From Arctopsyche grandis (Eukaryota; Arthropoda; Insecta; Trichoptera; Hydropsychidae): DNA of 64,000 bases. Positions 1 to 10,588 of this stretch are shown one piece after another. The stretch is taken from positions 23,068,501 through 23,132,500 of the forward strand of contig NC_135358.1 of assembly GCF_051622035.1 (NCBI RefSeq), written 5' to 3'. Numbering within the stretch: position 1 is the first letter of the stretch; every line of letters starts with the position of its first letter. Position numbers and translations under genes: made by a program. The notes under the pieces were generated by a model, which searched no databases, was not told the DNA's origin, and saw only the letters and a program-made list of their open reading frames with translations.

Positions 1-328
1 ACGAAGAGGTTTCTTCGGAGATGTGATCTGGTTGAACTCCAGAGATTTACTCTCTGGAGATGTGATCTGGTCGATCTCCAGTAATTCACTCTGGTGTTGG
101 GGCTGCCGTGGCTCTTTATATACCTTTTGGGTTGGAGCATGGCGTGTGCATTTGCTTTGTTCTTCGTTTCCCGGACATACGTGTTTGACCTATATTCAAG
201 GCACGTGCTCGGGGTCAGCGTGCCAGGACATCGTTCGTGGTTTTATGGGTTCATGCGCCACACATAAATGCTTTTTCTTTGTTTCCAAAACACGTGTTAG
301 AAGCACGTGTTAATGACTGCCACGAGTA
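1..328. other. Unassigned sequence with a short tandem duplication
   Basis: No gene recognised. Two imperfect tandem copies of a ~36 bp unit built around GAGATGTGATCTGGT lie at about 18-92. An open frame runs from 23 to 313 but matches nothing I know and has no codon pattern or domain to support it. The stretch is more GC-rich than its surroundings, so it may be repeat-derived. Confidence 0.4.
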
Positions 329-1161
329 AAGGTCTGTTCATACCTTACCGACTTCACGTAGCACGTACCGACTTCAGCAGGTATCCGGCCGTACGAAAAG
401 TATTATTTGGTACATTTTGTATGGGTATATTCATACCAACCGTCACGTTTACGCCACGGCAGGCTTACAGCAGTACCCGACATTTCCTGTTCATACCTTA
501 CAGCAACATCCGTCAACGTATCGTATCCGTTTTTTTGGCCATCGTGGAAATATACACGCGAATTACGTGCCATGAGTCAGCCGCTTTGCTGTTTTGGACC
601 AATTATCGATAGGTGACAATTGACAGCTGTTCAATATTTCGACATGGTTTTGGCGCAAATATTTAAAAAATTTTTAATTTTTTTACGGAAATATTTAAAA
701 AAAATTTGTCCATCATCCACAAGCTCCTTATACAGTGTCCAAAACTCTCCTTCGGTTTTTCTATTTTTTAACATGGGATGCACATCAAAACGCCTCCGTG
801 CTTTTTTATTGCCTTCTTGAGCTTCTTCTTTCAACAACATCGCGATTATACATAATTTTTCGTTCGATAAATGCCGAAACATTTTTGTTGACTTGTATTC
901 TGACGCGTAGCTACGAATGCACGTGTATGCATTCATGTTGTAAGTACTCGACGATACGACGTAAGCAATATTGCGCCGTATCGTCATGGCCTGTAATGTA
1001 TAAGTAAGCCGATTTTGCCTTGCACTCGGCCAAAGTGCTGTGAACGTGACGTGACCGCGACGTGTAGGTAGATATGAATAGAAATGTAATAAAATGACAT
1101 ATTTGAAACGGAGTCGTGCAGTGCTGAAGCCGTGCAGTGCTGTTAAGTATGAACAGACCTT
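329..1161. mobile_element. Harbinger-like short DNA transposon (internally deleted)
   Basis: Terminal inverted repeats are visible: AAGGTCTGTTCATAC reads inward from 329, and its exact reverse complement ends at 1161. A TA dinucleotide flanks both ends, so the duplication could be TA or part of a TWA target as in PIF/Harbinger. The minus strand inside encodes the N-terminal part of a Harbinger-type transposase (separate entry). At about 833 bp it is far shorter than an autonomous element, so it looks like an internal-deletion derivative that kept part of the coding region. The motif GTTCATACCTTAC recurs near 492, as subterminal repeats often do. Confidence 0.65.
631..987 (-). pseudogene. PIF/Harbinger transposase N-terminal fragment
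   Basis: The minus-strand frame of 118 codons contains a block resembling the start of HARBI1-like transposases: a basic RRRFDVHPM segment, then GEFWTLYKELVDDGQIFF and a KYFRK segment. In the family this precedes the DDE nuclease domain. None of the nuclease (DDE residues) is present, so the fragment cannot be catalytic. It lies wholly inside the inverted repeats of the element at 329-1161. The residues before MFRHLSNEK have no clear match and may be non-coding. Confidence 0.65.
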
Positions 1162-1418
1162 TAATGATTTTCAGGATATGTGTCGCAGTGGCCTGATGAG
1201 ATCATTGTTCGTTTTGATATAATAGCACGAGTTGTACTATATTCCTACAATGCTTTTTTACTAACCTCTTTTACGTTTCACTTATAAATAAAATGCTAAC
1301 TGTATTTTTATAAAACATATTTGAGAAGATGGCAGCCTGCTATAGATATAGTACATGGTATGAACTTTGGTCTTACGTATGACAGTTGTGTGGATGATAT
1401 AAACTCGCTTCAATTAAT

Positions 1419-4400
1419 ATGTCTATTTTGAAAACTTTTCAATATTTTAATAATTTAAATCTATCAGCAAGTGCCAGATCTCTGTCTTCGACTTTTTCAT
1501 CCGGTATTATACAAAATTTCAATGCAGAAATAGCCAATGGTATATAACCCACAATTTTTAAGATATTTTTTTTATCAGCCATAAACACTTATCTGACAAA
1601 ATTTTTAACTCAAGGTGGTATAGTGCCTGGTTTCAAACTAGCACCTGTTTATAAAGATAGAATTGCAATTCAAGACTGCTATGGAAAACTCACATATGAC
1701 AATTTATTCAGAGCCGCTAAAAAGTTCTCTATTCAACTCAGTGAAGTCCTCGGTAAGTGGTGCATTTTATTAAATAGAAAAATAAAAAAGTTTCGCTTCC
1801 GATATTTAATTATGTTGTAATATGTAGGGGGCCAAAAACAAAAGACAATTTCATATCTTTGTAAAGGAGACTCCACACATGTACTCGTTCAATGGGCTAT
1901 ATGGATGAGTGGCAATATAGGTATGACCATACAAAATTCTAAATTTTCCAAGTGCATTCAAATTTCTTTTTCAACTGTGTAATATTTTTTCAGCTGTACC
2001 ACTCAGTCCACAGCATCCACCGCCTCTTTTAGAATATTTCCTTGAAGACAGCGGCACTGCACTTGTGATATGTGATAAAAAACTTGTTAATATATTACCG
2101 AATTCATGCAAAGAAAACGTCCAAATAATTGATTTTCCAGTTTTATTACATGCAGAAGCTGTATTTAAATCTGATTCACAGGCTATTAGGAATAACGATA
2201 ATATGGGTATATTTTATTTACACATGTGTTCAGCAACTTATGAGTCACGGGTAATTGAGCTAACTGATATACACACATATGTATGTACCAGTGTCATGCC
2301 GTGTTTCTCTCTGTGTTTTTGTCGCACAGCCTTACAGTGTGAGGCTGAGAGTGGGAAAAACAGAGATTTCCACGGCTGCTACTAGTATTTACCCATGTTG
2401 TTAATAATGTCAATTTAATTTCCTTATACTATATAATAATTCCATTAAATTTATATAAAATTTTCAAACCTAAATTTTGTAATTTATCCAGTCACCTGAA
2501 AGGTTGCCGACATAGAATTTTTTATCATTAAATATTATCAAAATATTCAATATTTTACTATTGCGTTTCATTTCATATCTTTATGAATACGTTTTTAAAT
2601 ATTACAGACGAAAATGTGTTTGAAGATTTGCCAGATGGAAAATTTTATGCAAACAGTGATGCTTTGATTTTATACACTAGTGGAACGACATCAAAACCTA
2701 AGGGTTATATTTTATTACATTTCAGAGTATTGTATATTTTAAAATACATATGTATATTGATAAATATAAATTTAGTTTATTTGCAGGAGTTGTACACGGA
2801 TTTAAGCAATTGGCTTTTCAAATAGCATCACTTCATACTGCTTGGAAGTATTCATGCAACGATGTCTTATTGCATACATTACCATTACATCATGTACACG
2901 GGCAAATCAATAGTGTTGCTGCAGGTCTAGCTGCTGGTGCAATGCTGCGTATGCTTCCTAATTTTAATCCGACCATTGTGAGTAAATAGTAAATTTATCT
3001 ATTTCATCGAAAGAACGTGTTATTTTATAAGAATAACTTATATGCAGTCTGTTTTAGATTTGGTCTCATCTTCTGGGTGTAGAAAAAGGTGATCATAGAC
3101 GTGTTAATGTCTTGATGGGCGTTCCAACCATGTATACTAAACTCATTGATGAATTTGATAAAGTATTAGCCAAAAAGGTCACACAAAAAGAATATATTAG
3201 GTATTTATACGATTCAGTTTGTGTACATATGTACATATATTACATGGATTTATTCATTTTAATATTCTGCTTCAAGAAATCTCCTAGTGACCAAAATGCG
3301 CTTAATGATATCAGGATCCGCACCATTACCTGTTCCAATCTATGAACGTTGGGAAGAAATTTCTGGTCATAAATTATTGGAAAGGCATGTATATGAGATA
3401 AAATAAACTGTATTTCAATAAAGGAGATGTTTAATAAAAATGTATGATATATTTATGTAGATATGGAATGACAGAAATTGGTATGGCAATTAGTAATCCC
3501 TATGAACCTATGAACAAGCGAATACCTGGTTTTATAGGACTACCTCTACCTGGTGTATCTATTCAAATAGCATCTATTGATCCTGAAAAGAATATTACAC
3601 CTTTGATCATTTTAGAAACGCCACCACCTAATTTACAAGTTTGTAAACACGTTTTTACATTTAAATATAGCTATAAATTTATATTAATACACGTTTTGTT
3701 TGTTGTGCAGATAAATTTGAGCAATTATAATTATTGTTTAAAAGTTGAAGAACCCAGTAAAAATTTATTTATTCTTAGAAACGAAGAAAAGAGACATGAG
3801 CCTAAGGTTATTGTAATTAATTAATTTACTCTACTTATTTTTAAAAATTAAAAAAATAATCTAATTAGTTTAAAACAACTTGAAGTGTAAAATCACCTAC
3901 ATGGACAATAAAAGTGGAAAAAATCAAATATCTGGGGAGTTGTTAGTCAGAGGTTCCAGCGTATTTAATAAATATTGGAATCGCCCAGAGCAAACTAAAT
4001 CCGAGTTTACTCCGGATGGATGGTTCAAAACTGGTAATATTTTCGCTTTGTCTATTATTTATAATTGTGTAATATATATTTTTTAAATTTTATAATGCGT
4101 TTGTTTAGGTGACACGGCATCGTTTGATGGGGGAATTATAAAACTTCTTGGCAGAACATCAGTAGATATCATTAAGTCTGGTGGATATAAAATATCGGCA
4201 CTTGACGTGGAAACGTTAGTTTTGGGACATCCCAACATTGCAGATGTAGCTATAGTGGGGATGCCTGATTTGACTTGGGGAGAAAAAGTAAGATTTGAAG
4301 AAAAGTAAATGTTTACTATTTACGTGCTTTTGAAAATTTAAATGAAATCTTATTTCAGGTTGTTGCCATTGTTGAATTAAAAAATGAAACTTCTCTCACT

Positions 4401-4826
4401 CTAAAAGAATTACAAAATTGGGGACTTAAATTCATACCTAGATATCAATTACCCACAGAACTGTTTATTGTAGAAAAGTAAGTATATTTTGAATTCATTT
4501 TTAAAATAATATTGTGTATTATATGTAGATCATTTACAAATTAGAAATGACAAATTTTATCTGATTTGTTAGGATAAATTTGCTATATTTAGCTAGCGAT
4601 TAATAGATCATGTATGCTTATAAAATTACGTTATTAATTTTTTAACAAATTGTAAATTTCTCAAATAACATATTCTTTAAACCGCAATGGCGTTAATTTA
4701 ATTGAATGCAGAATAAAAAATATTGCTTTACCCATTTTTTTTATTGTCAGATTGCCTCGGAATTTAATGGGAAAAGTAAATAAAAAAGAACTATGCCAAA
4801 AGTTTGTGAAGAACAAACGAAGCTGA
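1419..4826 (+). CDS. ACSF3: Malonyl-CoA synthetase, mitochondrial (ACSF3 homologue), 14 exons
   Basis: Activates malonate (and methylmalonate) to its CoA ester in the mitochondrial matrix. Exons: 1419-1539, 1615-1752, 1828-1920, 1994-2206, 2608-2703, 2787-2977, 3058-3200, 3277-3384, 3461-3638, 3711-3806, 3886-4033, 4109-4287, 4359-4477, 4751-4826. Phases join throughout, giving 632 residues (human about 576). The N-terminus ([10 protein letters not shown]...) is basic and Ser-rich, as expected of a mitochondrial presequence. AMP-forming ligase motifs: P-loop [11 protein letters not shown] at about 210-220, [25 protein letters not shown] at about 368, GWFKTGD at about 505, [10 protein letters not shown], and [13 protein letters not shown] with the catalytic Lys near the end. 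Intron 8 begins with GC instead of GT. The exon 11 acceptor is the least certain boundary. An AATAAA follows at 4895. Confidence 0.93.
2225..2400. repeat. Degenerate hairpin in ACSF3 intron 4
   Basis: Two arms, around 2297-2330 (GCCGTGTTTCTCTCTGTG) and 2352-2380 (reverse complement GCCGTGGAAATCTCTG), form an imperfect inverted repeat inside a more GC-rich island of the intron. It looks like a decayed MITE, but I cannot define its ends. Confidence 0.35.
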
Positions 4827-5287
4827 AATAACTAATGAATGAATTTATTATCTATTTTAATTTTAATATTTTTTTCTGTTTTTATTTGTTATAAAATAAA
4901 CTATTTTTGAAATAACGTCTATGACTTTTTATGGGTATAAACGACCGAAGCTATAACATTAGCAGTTCATAAAAATCACAAACCGCAATCATATGTATGC
5001 TTCCAACAATCAAAAAATTAAGACTAACCAAATTCGTGAAAGAGGAAAGGGATACCGATTGTATTAATCGTAGTAGGCAATTAATAACAGAAATTGTTAA
5101 TAATACATAGGTAGAAGGGAACCATAGTAAACGCCTTGGTGCAGTGCCGCACTGAAGAAGTAATATTTAGAAGGTAGACTTAAACTTTCTATTCTTATTA
5201 TAAAGCTCTTATTTTACTTTGTGGTTTTTTGGAAAGACTTCTAGTGTTTATCTGTTTCATTTTTAGTCCTGGAGTAGGGGGCCAAGG
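4827..5287. other. ACSF3 3' flank, no gene seen
   Basis: AT-rich 3' UTR and intergenic sequence. A polyadenylation signal AATAAA is at 4895-4900, about 70 bp after the ACSF3 stop. No coding potential or RNA gene recognised. Confidence 0.5.
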
Positions 5288-5715
5288 CATATATCCGTAA
5301 CCTCCACGGAATTGTCATGCTACTACTCGCCACCGGTGTCGCGTCGATAGCTCACACACACACACTAACAGACATTTGTTTACGTTTTTACATTTGACAT
5401 TTGACGTGTGTGCATTCATACCTACCGCGACATATATAATCCATTCATGACTCACTTTTCAGTCAGTCAGTCACTTTTCTTCGAAGCCGCTGATATAGCT
5501 GAACGCATATCTAACATCTACTGCCCCTCCTCTATCATCTCCAACTTTTATAAAGAATACAAACATAACCCCGTGGGTTCCACATCAGATGACGGCTTAT
5601 CCATAAAGCTTTTTGCCGGGATGGATTTCATTGTATGCTGGTCTAACAAATTCAAGGTGGATCGTTTCCAAGTGATTTCAATACTATTTTCATAGTGGAT
5701 GTGGTGGAGGCAGTT
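5288..5715 (+). repeat. Left copy of a ~430 bp inverted repeat (partner 9096-9562)
   Basis: This sequence is nearly identical to the reverse complement of 9096-9562. Both begin GCATATATCCGTAACCTCC and similarity stops at GGTGGAGGCAGTT. The left copy lacks about 29 bp present on the right, after TTCCAAG. Each copy holds the same inward-facing open frame (here 5408-5695; 105 codons in the longer right copy) of unknown function. A CA/GT microsatellite lies near the outer end. The arrangement fits long terminal inverted repeats of a DNA transposon or a local inverted duplication. I see no convincing target-site duplication at the outer edges. Confidence 0.6.
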
Positions 5716-6260
5716 ATCATATATAATGCAATCGTCCGACCACATTTTACGTGTTGTGGATCTTTTCTGTAGGCTAGGCTAAGATAGGCTACAAAAATTA
5801 CAGAATAGAGCCACGAAGAGTATCTTAGATGCACATAAATAGGTATATTAGTATAAGATCCGTGTTAAAGTATTTAATAAATTTGATGATACTCTGAAAA
5901 TATATATGTCGGTTTTTATTTATAAGTTAGATAAGAAAATGTTACCTAGGTATTTCGATAGATATTTTATTAGAGGTATGGGGGAAGGCGAGTGCAACAG
6001 TGACGGTGTTGTTTATTCTGACGAAGAGAATGCTTCCCGCAAAACGATGACTGACCGTGCATCGCATTGGTACTGTCAGAACCCCGGCGGTCACCACAGA
6101 GGGTTACATTTACATAAATATAGGATTAGAGGTAGCAATAAATCACAGAATTAAAAATTAAATAAGAGTAGGAAAAATGTGTATGTATGGAAGTGTTGTT
6201 ACTTATAATAAGCTGCCAGATGAAATTACAAATATACTTGTAATATTGATAAACTTATGG
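5716..6260 (+). mobile_element. 3' fragment of a non-LTR retrotransposon (LINE)
   Basis: Frames on the plus strand give pieces typical of the C-terminal region of a LINE reverse transcriptase protein: YNAIVRPHFTCC near 5730, LQNRATKSILD near 5800, FIYKLDKKMLPRYF near 5915, and a closing NKLPDEI-like segment near 6210. Several stops and frame changes separate them, so it is inactive. About 110 bp around 5985-6095 (GEGECNSDGVV...) does not look like LINE and may be an insertion. The piece starts exactly where the inverted-repeat copy ends. Confidence 0.6.
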
Positions 6261-7254
6261 TAGCTGTAAGGTAACATCTCAAACAGTGTGTATGTATCTA
6301 TGTACATATGTGAATGTATGTGTATATATTAATACATTATTATTTGTGTGATTGAATATAATTAGTTATTAAGCTTGGCTATATCTTAAATAAACAAATA
6401 AAACCTTTATTGTTTCAACACTCACAATACAATCACACATCCTATTCAAATCTAAACTGTCAAATATCATTCTGATTGTATAGATACTCCTTTCAAAATT
6501 TCAAAACTTGTCTACCTAAATCTTGTTTACACAAAACTGCTATTTGGAAAATATAATATAAGCATTTGAGAATAATTGTTATAATTTTTATCATCTCTTC
6601 CTCGTCCCTGTAACAAGCTATTCGCTCCACAAAATAATTTTATTTCAGAAAAGCTCGCCAGCCGCTACACACATATGAATTGTCATCGTAGTATATTCTG
6701 CTTACAATCTACTATTTCTGCTTTTTAATTTACATGTTATATTTAAGAAAGAAAATAACTGTATCATAATGCAATTTTATAGAGTTATAATTACTTAAGT
6801 ATGTTTCGAAATCTTAATTCACTGAAATAAATCCCAATTTATGATTGATCGTGTAAATACAATATGACTCGGAATTCCCAAACATTGGCTATTTTTTTTT
6901 TTTTTTTGATGCTTGACCATTTCTCGTCCACCTTGATTTTTCGGTTTTAAATTGAAATAAGAGTCAGGTAATTGGGTTTAAATACGGGCCACTCAAGCAA
7001 CAGAATAGCATTTATACATATAAAAGCATTAAAATATAATTTTAATAACATTTAAAACAATCGTAACAAAAAATATATATTCATTAATGTAAAACACAAA
7101 AAAGACACATGAAATAAGTGATTTCAACATTGAATCATTGAAGAATCACCAAATAAAAAAAAATCAGATATCTCCGTTCTTCGGTGAATTCTTTTCATGA
7201 GTTTTAAGACACAATATCGATAATGGACTTTTCGCAAGAGAATAGGTAAAAGAC
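6261..7254. other. AT-rich gene-free stretch
   Basis: No gene or repeat boundary recognised. A run of about 15 T lies near 6893. Short open frames here show no domain or codon signature. Confidence 0.5.
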
Positions 7255-8052
7255 TGTAGGAATCTCGTCGTCGTCATCGTCATCGAAACATTCGAGAATA
7301 TTCCGCAACAACAAACTACATTCCCGAAAACCAGACGTCGTACACCTGCAGTCATTATATTAAACTCAAGCGGAACGCCCCTACCAGTCGAGTGGAACCA
7401 AAACGGTCGAAACACGCCGCCACCATTAAACCACATCGAGCGGAACGGCGCCAATCATTCCAGAAAATTCTACGCCTCGACAAAAGTGCATTCCTCGTTC
7501 ACGCATCAACAACCACATGCGCTTACGCATCAACAACCACTTCCATCAATCGTTCCAGAAAATTCTACGCCTCGACAAAAGTGCATTCCTTTCTTACGCA
7601 TCAACAAACCACCACCATCGGTCAGGCGATTCCAGAAACACTATAAAAGGAGGTACAACCCAAACAACGCCAGTCGACCCACAGCAGCAAGCGTCGACAC
7701 ACAGCAGCAGACCAGTCAACATACAGCTCCTGACCAGCCACCACTACACTACGCGGACTTGGAAGATCAACCAGCCGGACGAGCCAGCAACACACTGCCG
7801 TATCCAGAGACCTTCCGAACATAGCCGAACAACGAGCCAGCAACACACTGCCGCATCCAGAGACCTTCTGAACATAGCTGAATGCTGAGCCAGCGACACT
7901 CTACCATATCCAGAGACCGCTGAACGACATACTTTTGCCCACAAATACCATACCTTTGTACAACCATAGGCAAACAATAAAACTTTATAAAACTAGCACA
8001 ACAGTGTTTCGTTAGGCCGGGATACGGTCAACACATACCTACCCCGCCTACA
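7255..8052 (+). repeat. Solo LTR of an LTR retrotransposon, copy 1
   Basis: The sequence begins TGTAGGAATCTCGTC and ends CCCCGCCTACA, so it has TG...CA termini with the hexamers TGTAGG/CCTACA inverted. A 4-bp direct repeat AGAC flanks both sides (7251-7254 and 8053-8056), as expected for integrase insertion. It carries a TATAAAAGGA promoter-like box near 7643 and AATAAAA near 7977. An internal unit around CCAGAAAATTCTACGCCTCG is repeated. No coding region lies beside it, so it is a solo LTR fossil. A second copy of the family is at 16242-16968. The 4-bp duplication suits Ty3/gypsy-like elements, but the family is not proven. Confidence 0.8.
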
Positions 8053-8593
8053 AGACAATGATTACAACTATTAAATTATTTGAATTAAAAGAGATAAACT
8101 TTATATGGTGAGTGATTAGCTGATTAATATTAAAGTCATATATGTAATTATGAGAATAACAGAATTACACATCTGAAGAAAAATTGATTTTAACAATATA
8201 AATAAGTAATAAAGGTAAAACATTATAAACAAACAATATATGTAAAACATTAATTATTTAGAAAAGTTAAAAACATACATACATAATTTAAAAAACATGA
8301 AGATACATACATATATACAAAAAAATTTATGTATCAATTTTAAGTTCTGGTAGAACAATGTGAAAACAAGGTTATAATCTAATCGTGATATTTAAGTCAG
8401 TTTGGAACCATAAATAAACAATATTTTTATGGAAAACAAAAGTTTAAACCAGTCTAAGTATTTTCTGCATACCTCTGAACTATTAAATATAATAAAGTTT
8501 ATTTCAGCTTCATGAGATGGGATGAGTTGGAAATAATTATATTTTTAAATAATCTATATAATATCTGTCTATCCACTATTAAAACTCCAATCA
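8053..8593. other. AT-rich stretch, nothing recognised
   Basis: Low-complexity AT-rich sequence with many ACATAC-type repeats; no gene found. Confidence 0.4.
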
Positions 8594-8848
8594 TAGATCC
8601 ATCTCCAAATCCTTAACAACATTAGTGAGAGCTAAGCGTTCGGCATGAGAATCGGCAGTCACTATATATTTTGGATTTATGTTCCCCAGAAATCTTTCAA
8701 AAGAGCAAATGCTGAAAAATTCTCAAAAGTTGTTAGACTTTAGTAGTGATAACTGCTAATGGAACAGCGCTGGCTATACTTTCTGTCAGAACAAAAGTTA
8801 TAGTGTGTTGTTGCAAATCACAGGATGACGTTGAGTCAATAAATATAA
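8594..8848 (-). pseudogene. MULE-type (Mutator-like) DDE transposase relic
   Basis: Read on the minus strand, the pieces IFIDSTSSCD, TITFVLTESIASAVPLAVI, ALL-like KDFWG, and TADSHAERLAL resemble the catalytic core seen in MULE transposases and SWIM-zinc-finger proteins derived from them, where the first Asp (FIDST) and second Asp (...D) are catalytic. Stops and frame changes interrupt it, so it is a relic. It lies between the two facing repeat copies at 5288-5715 and 9096-9562, which are long enough to be MULE-style terminal repeats. Confidence 0.5.
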
Positions 8849-9095
8849 TGTTATTATGGTTTGGTCTCTCTTCATTAGCGGAGTTGTGATTATTACAGTA
8901 AAGGGATTTTCTATAAATTTAATTTTGGCGCCTCCTATTCTCCCTATACATTGAATGTATATTTTCTGTAAGAAAAGAATTTTAAATTTATTATGTACAT
9001 ATGTAGCTTTATAAAATGTTCATTGTCATAATATTCATTACCTTGATCATACTAGTCATTTTTCCACCTCTTTCATATAAAAATGCAGCATGCTG

Positions 9096-9562
9096 TTGAA
9101 CTGCCTCCACCACATCCACTATACTATGAAAATAGCATTGAAATCAGTGGAACCCAATCACGGGAATGTTTATCGACTTGGAAACGATCCACCTTGAATT
9201 TGTTAGACCAGCATACAATGAAATCCATCCCGGCAAAAAGCTTTATGGATAAGCCGTCATCTGATGTGGAACCCACGGGGTTATGTTTGTATTCTTTATA
9301 AAAGTTGGAGATGATAGAGGAGGGGCAGTAGATGTTAGATATGCGTTCAGCTATATCAGCGGCTTCGAAGAAAAGTGACTGACTGACTGAAAAGTGAGTC
9401 ATGAATGGATTATATATGTCGCGGTAGGTATGAATGCACACACGTCAAATGTCAAATGTAAAAACGTAAACAAATGTCTGTTAGTGTGTGTGTGTGTGAG
9501 CTATCGACGCGACACCGGTGGCGAGTAGTAGCATGACAATTCCGTGGAGGTTACGGATATAT
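9096..9562 (-). repeat. Right copy of the ~430 bp inverted repeat
   Basis: Reverse-complement partner of 5288-5715 and the more complete copy. The minus-strand frame 9441-9124 (105 codons) reads identically to the left copy for its first ~87 residues. I recognise no domain in it: it has an FFEAADIAERISNIYC segment, no signal peptide and no repeated motif. A GT microsatellite (about 9486-9499) sits near the outer end. Confidence 0.6.
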
Positions 9563-9724
9563 GCATACTCTGATGTACATATGTATAGTGTTTGTCCATT
9601 TGAAATTATTAAAAATAGTGAACGAGAGCGTTATTGTGAGCATGTGAGAGTCTTATTAATTGTTCAACTAATAATTTTTGTTTAACATCAAATGATAAAT
9701 TAAAAAAAATTGAGGGGGTTTTCT

Positions 9725-9822
9725 CGTAACCAGTTTTAGTGTGACGGGTGATCACGTGTGACCGATCTAGAGCGACCGGTTGTCCTGTGACTAGTTCATA
9801 TATGACTAGTAGTCCGTTTACC
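9725..9822 (-). mobile_element. Half copy of the GGTAAACGG palindromic MITE family
   Basis: This ~98 bp matches one arm of the larger MITE at 34223-34727: the GTGACGGGTGATCA and AGCGACCGGTTGTCCTGTGA blocks are shared and it ends with CCGTTTACC. Only one arm is present. It lies about 140 bp upstream of the CZIB start codon, within the likely promoter or 5' UTR region. Confidence 0.6.
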
Positions 9823-9958
9823 CAATCACTGGGTGTTGGAATATGGCCGAAATAGTATTGTATTTGAGGTGATTTTGCGTTTGACATAACAACAACCTCA
9901 AGAGAGTAGTGTCAGTGATTGACAGTTGGTGAACGATAACAAAGTGCGAATCGGCGAA

Positions 9959-10588
9959 ATGGTGAAAATAGCTCTCCAAATAAAAGCGAATCTGGAGTGT
10001 GTGGAGCGCGTGACCACATGTCACCCACAATATGAGTGGTTCCTTCAAATGAGATGTAACGGCTGCGGTGAGACTTCGCCCACTTGGCATGACGTCACCG
10101 AAGACGAGCGCACTTCCCACAAACACGGACGCTCCGACACCAACTACCTGGCCAAATGCAAACTCTGCTCCAGAGAAAACTCTTTGGAGATTCTTCAAGG
10201 CACCAATGGTACCAACTTACTCATTCGCCTATTCACTAATCCCATTCCTGTAACTTCAACACTATCATATCTTTAGGTGAATATCTATCGGGCGATTCTG
10301 GAAAGTTTAAAACGATTGTTGTATTTGAATGCCGAGGCATCGAACCGGTTGATTTTTCCCCAAGGAAAGGATGGAACGTTGTAAGTGAAGAAAATGGTTC
10401 GTCAGATTTTTACAAATATACGTACTTTGGTGATTTTATCCTTCAATTTATTAATAATAAATTTCGTTACAGGTACAAAATTCAACGATGTTGATTTAAC
10501 TGAAAAAGAGTGGGTGGAATACGACGAGAAGAACAACACTAGCGTAGGTATTTACGACTTTGAATCAAAATTTATTAAAATAAAATAA
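9959..10588 (+). CDS. CZIB: CXXC motif-containing zinc-binding protein (CZIB / UPF0587)
   Basis: Homologue of human C1orf123/CZIB, a small conserved zinc-binding protein of poorly known role. Exons: 9959-10208, 10277-10380, about 10473-10588. The two CXXC pairs are present at residues 33/36 (RCNGCGE) and 67/70 ([10 protein letters not shown]). The later blocks [17 protein letters not shown] and [18 protein letters not shown] align with the human C-terminus. Length would be about 156 residues (human 160). The start [10 protein letters not shown] matches the family. Oddity: with canonical GT-AG ends, intron 2 (10381-10472) leaves exon 3 one base out of frame, because the conserved frame needs one more G at the junction. 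This could be a one-base sequence error, a real frameshift or non-standard splicing. Confidence 0.88.
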
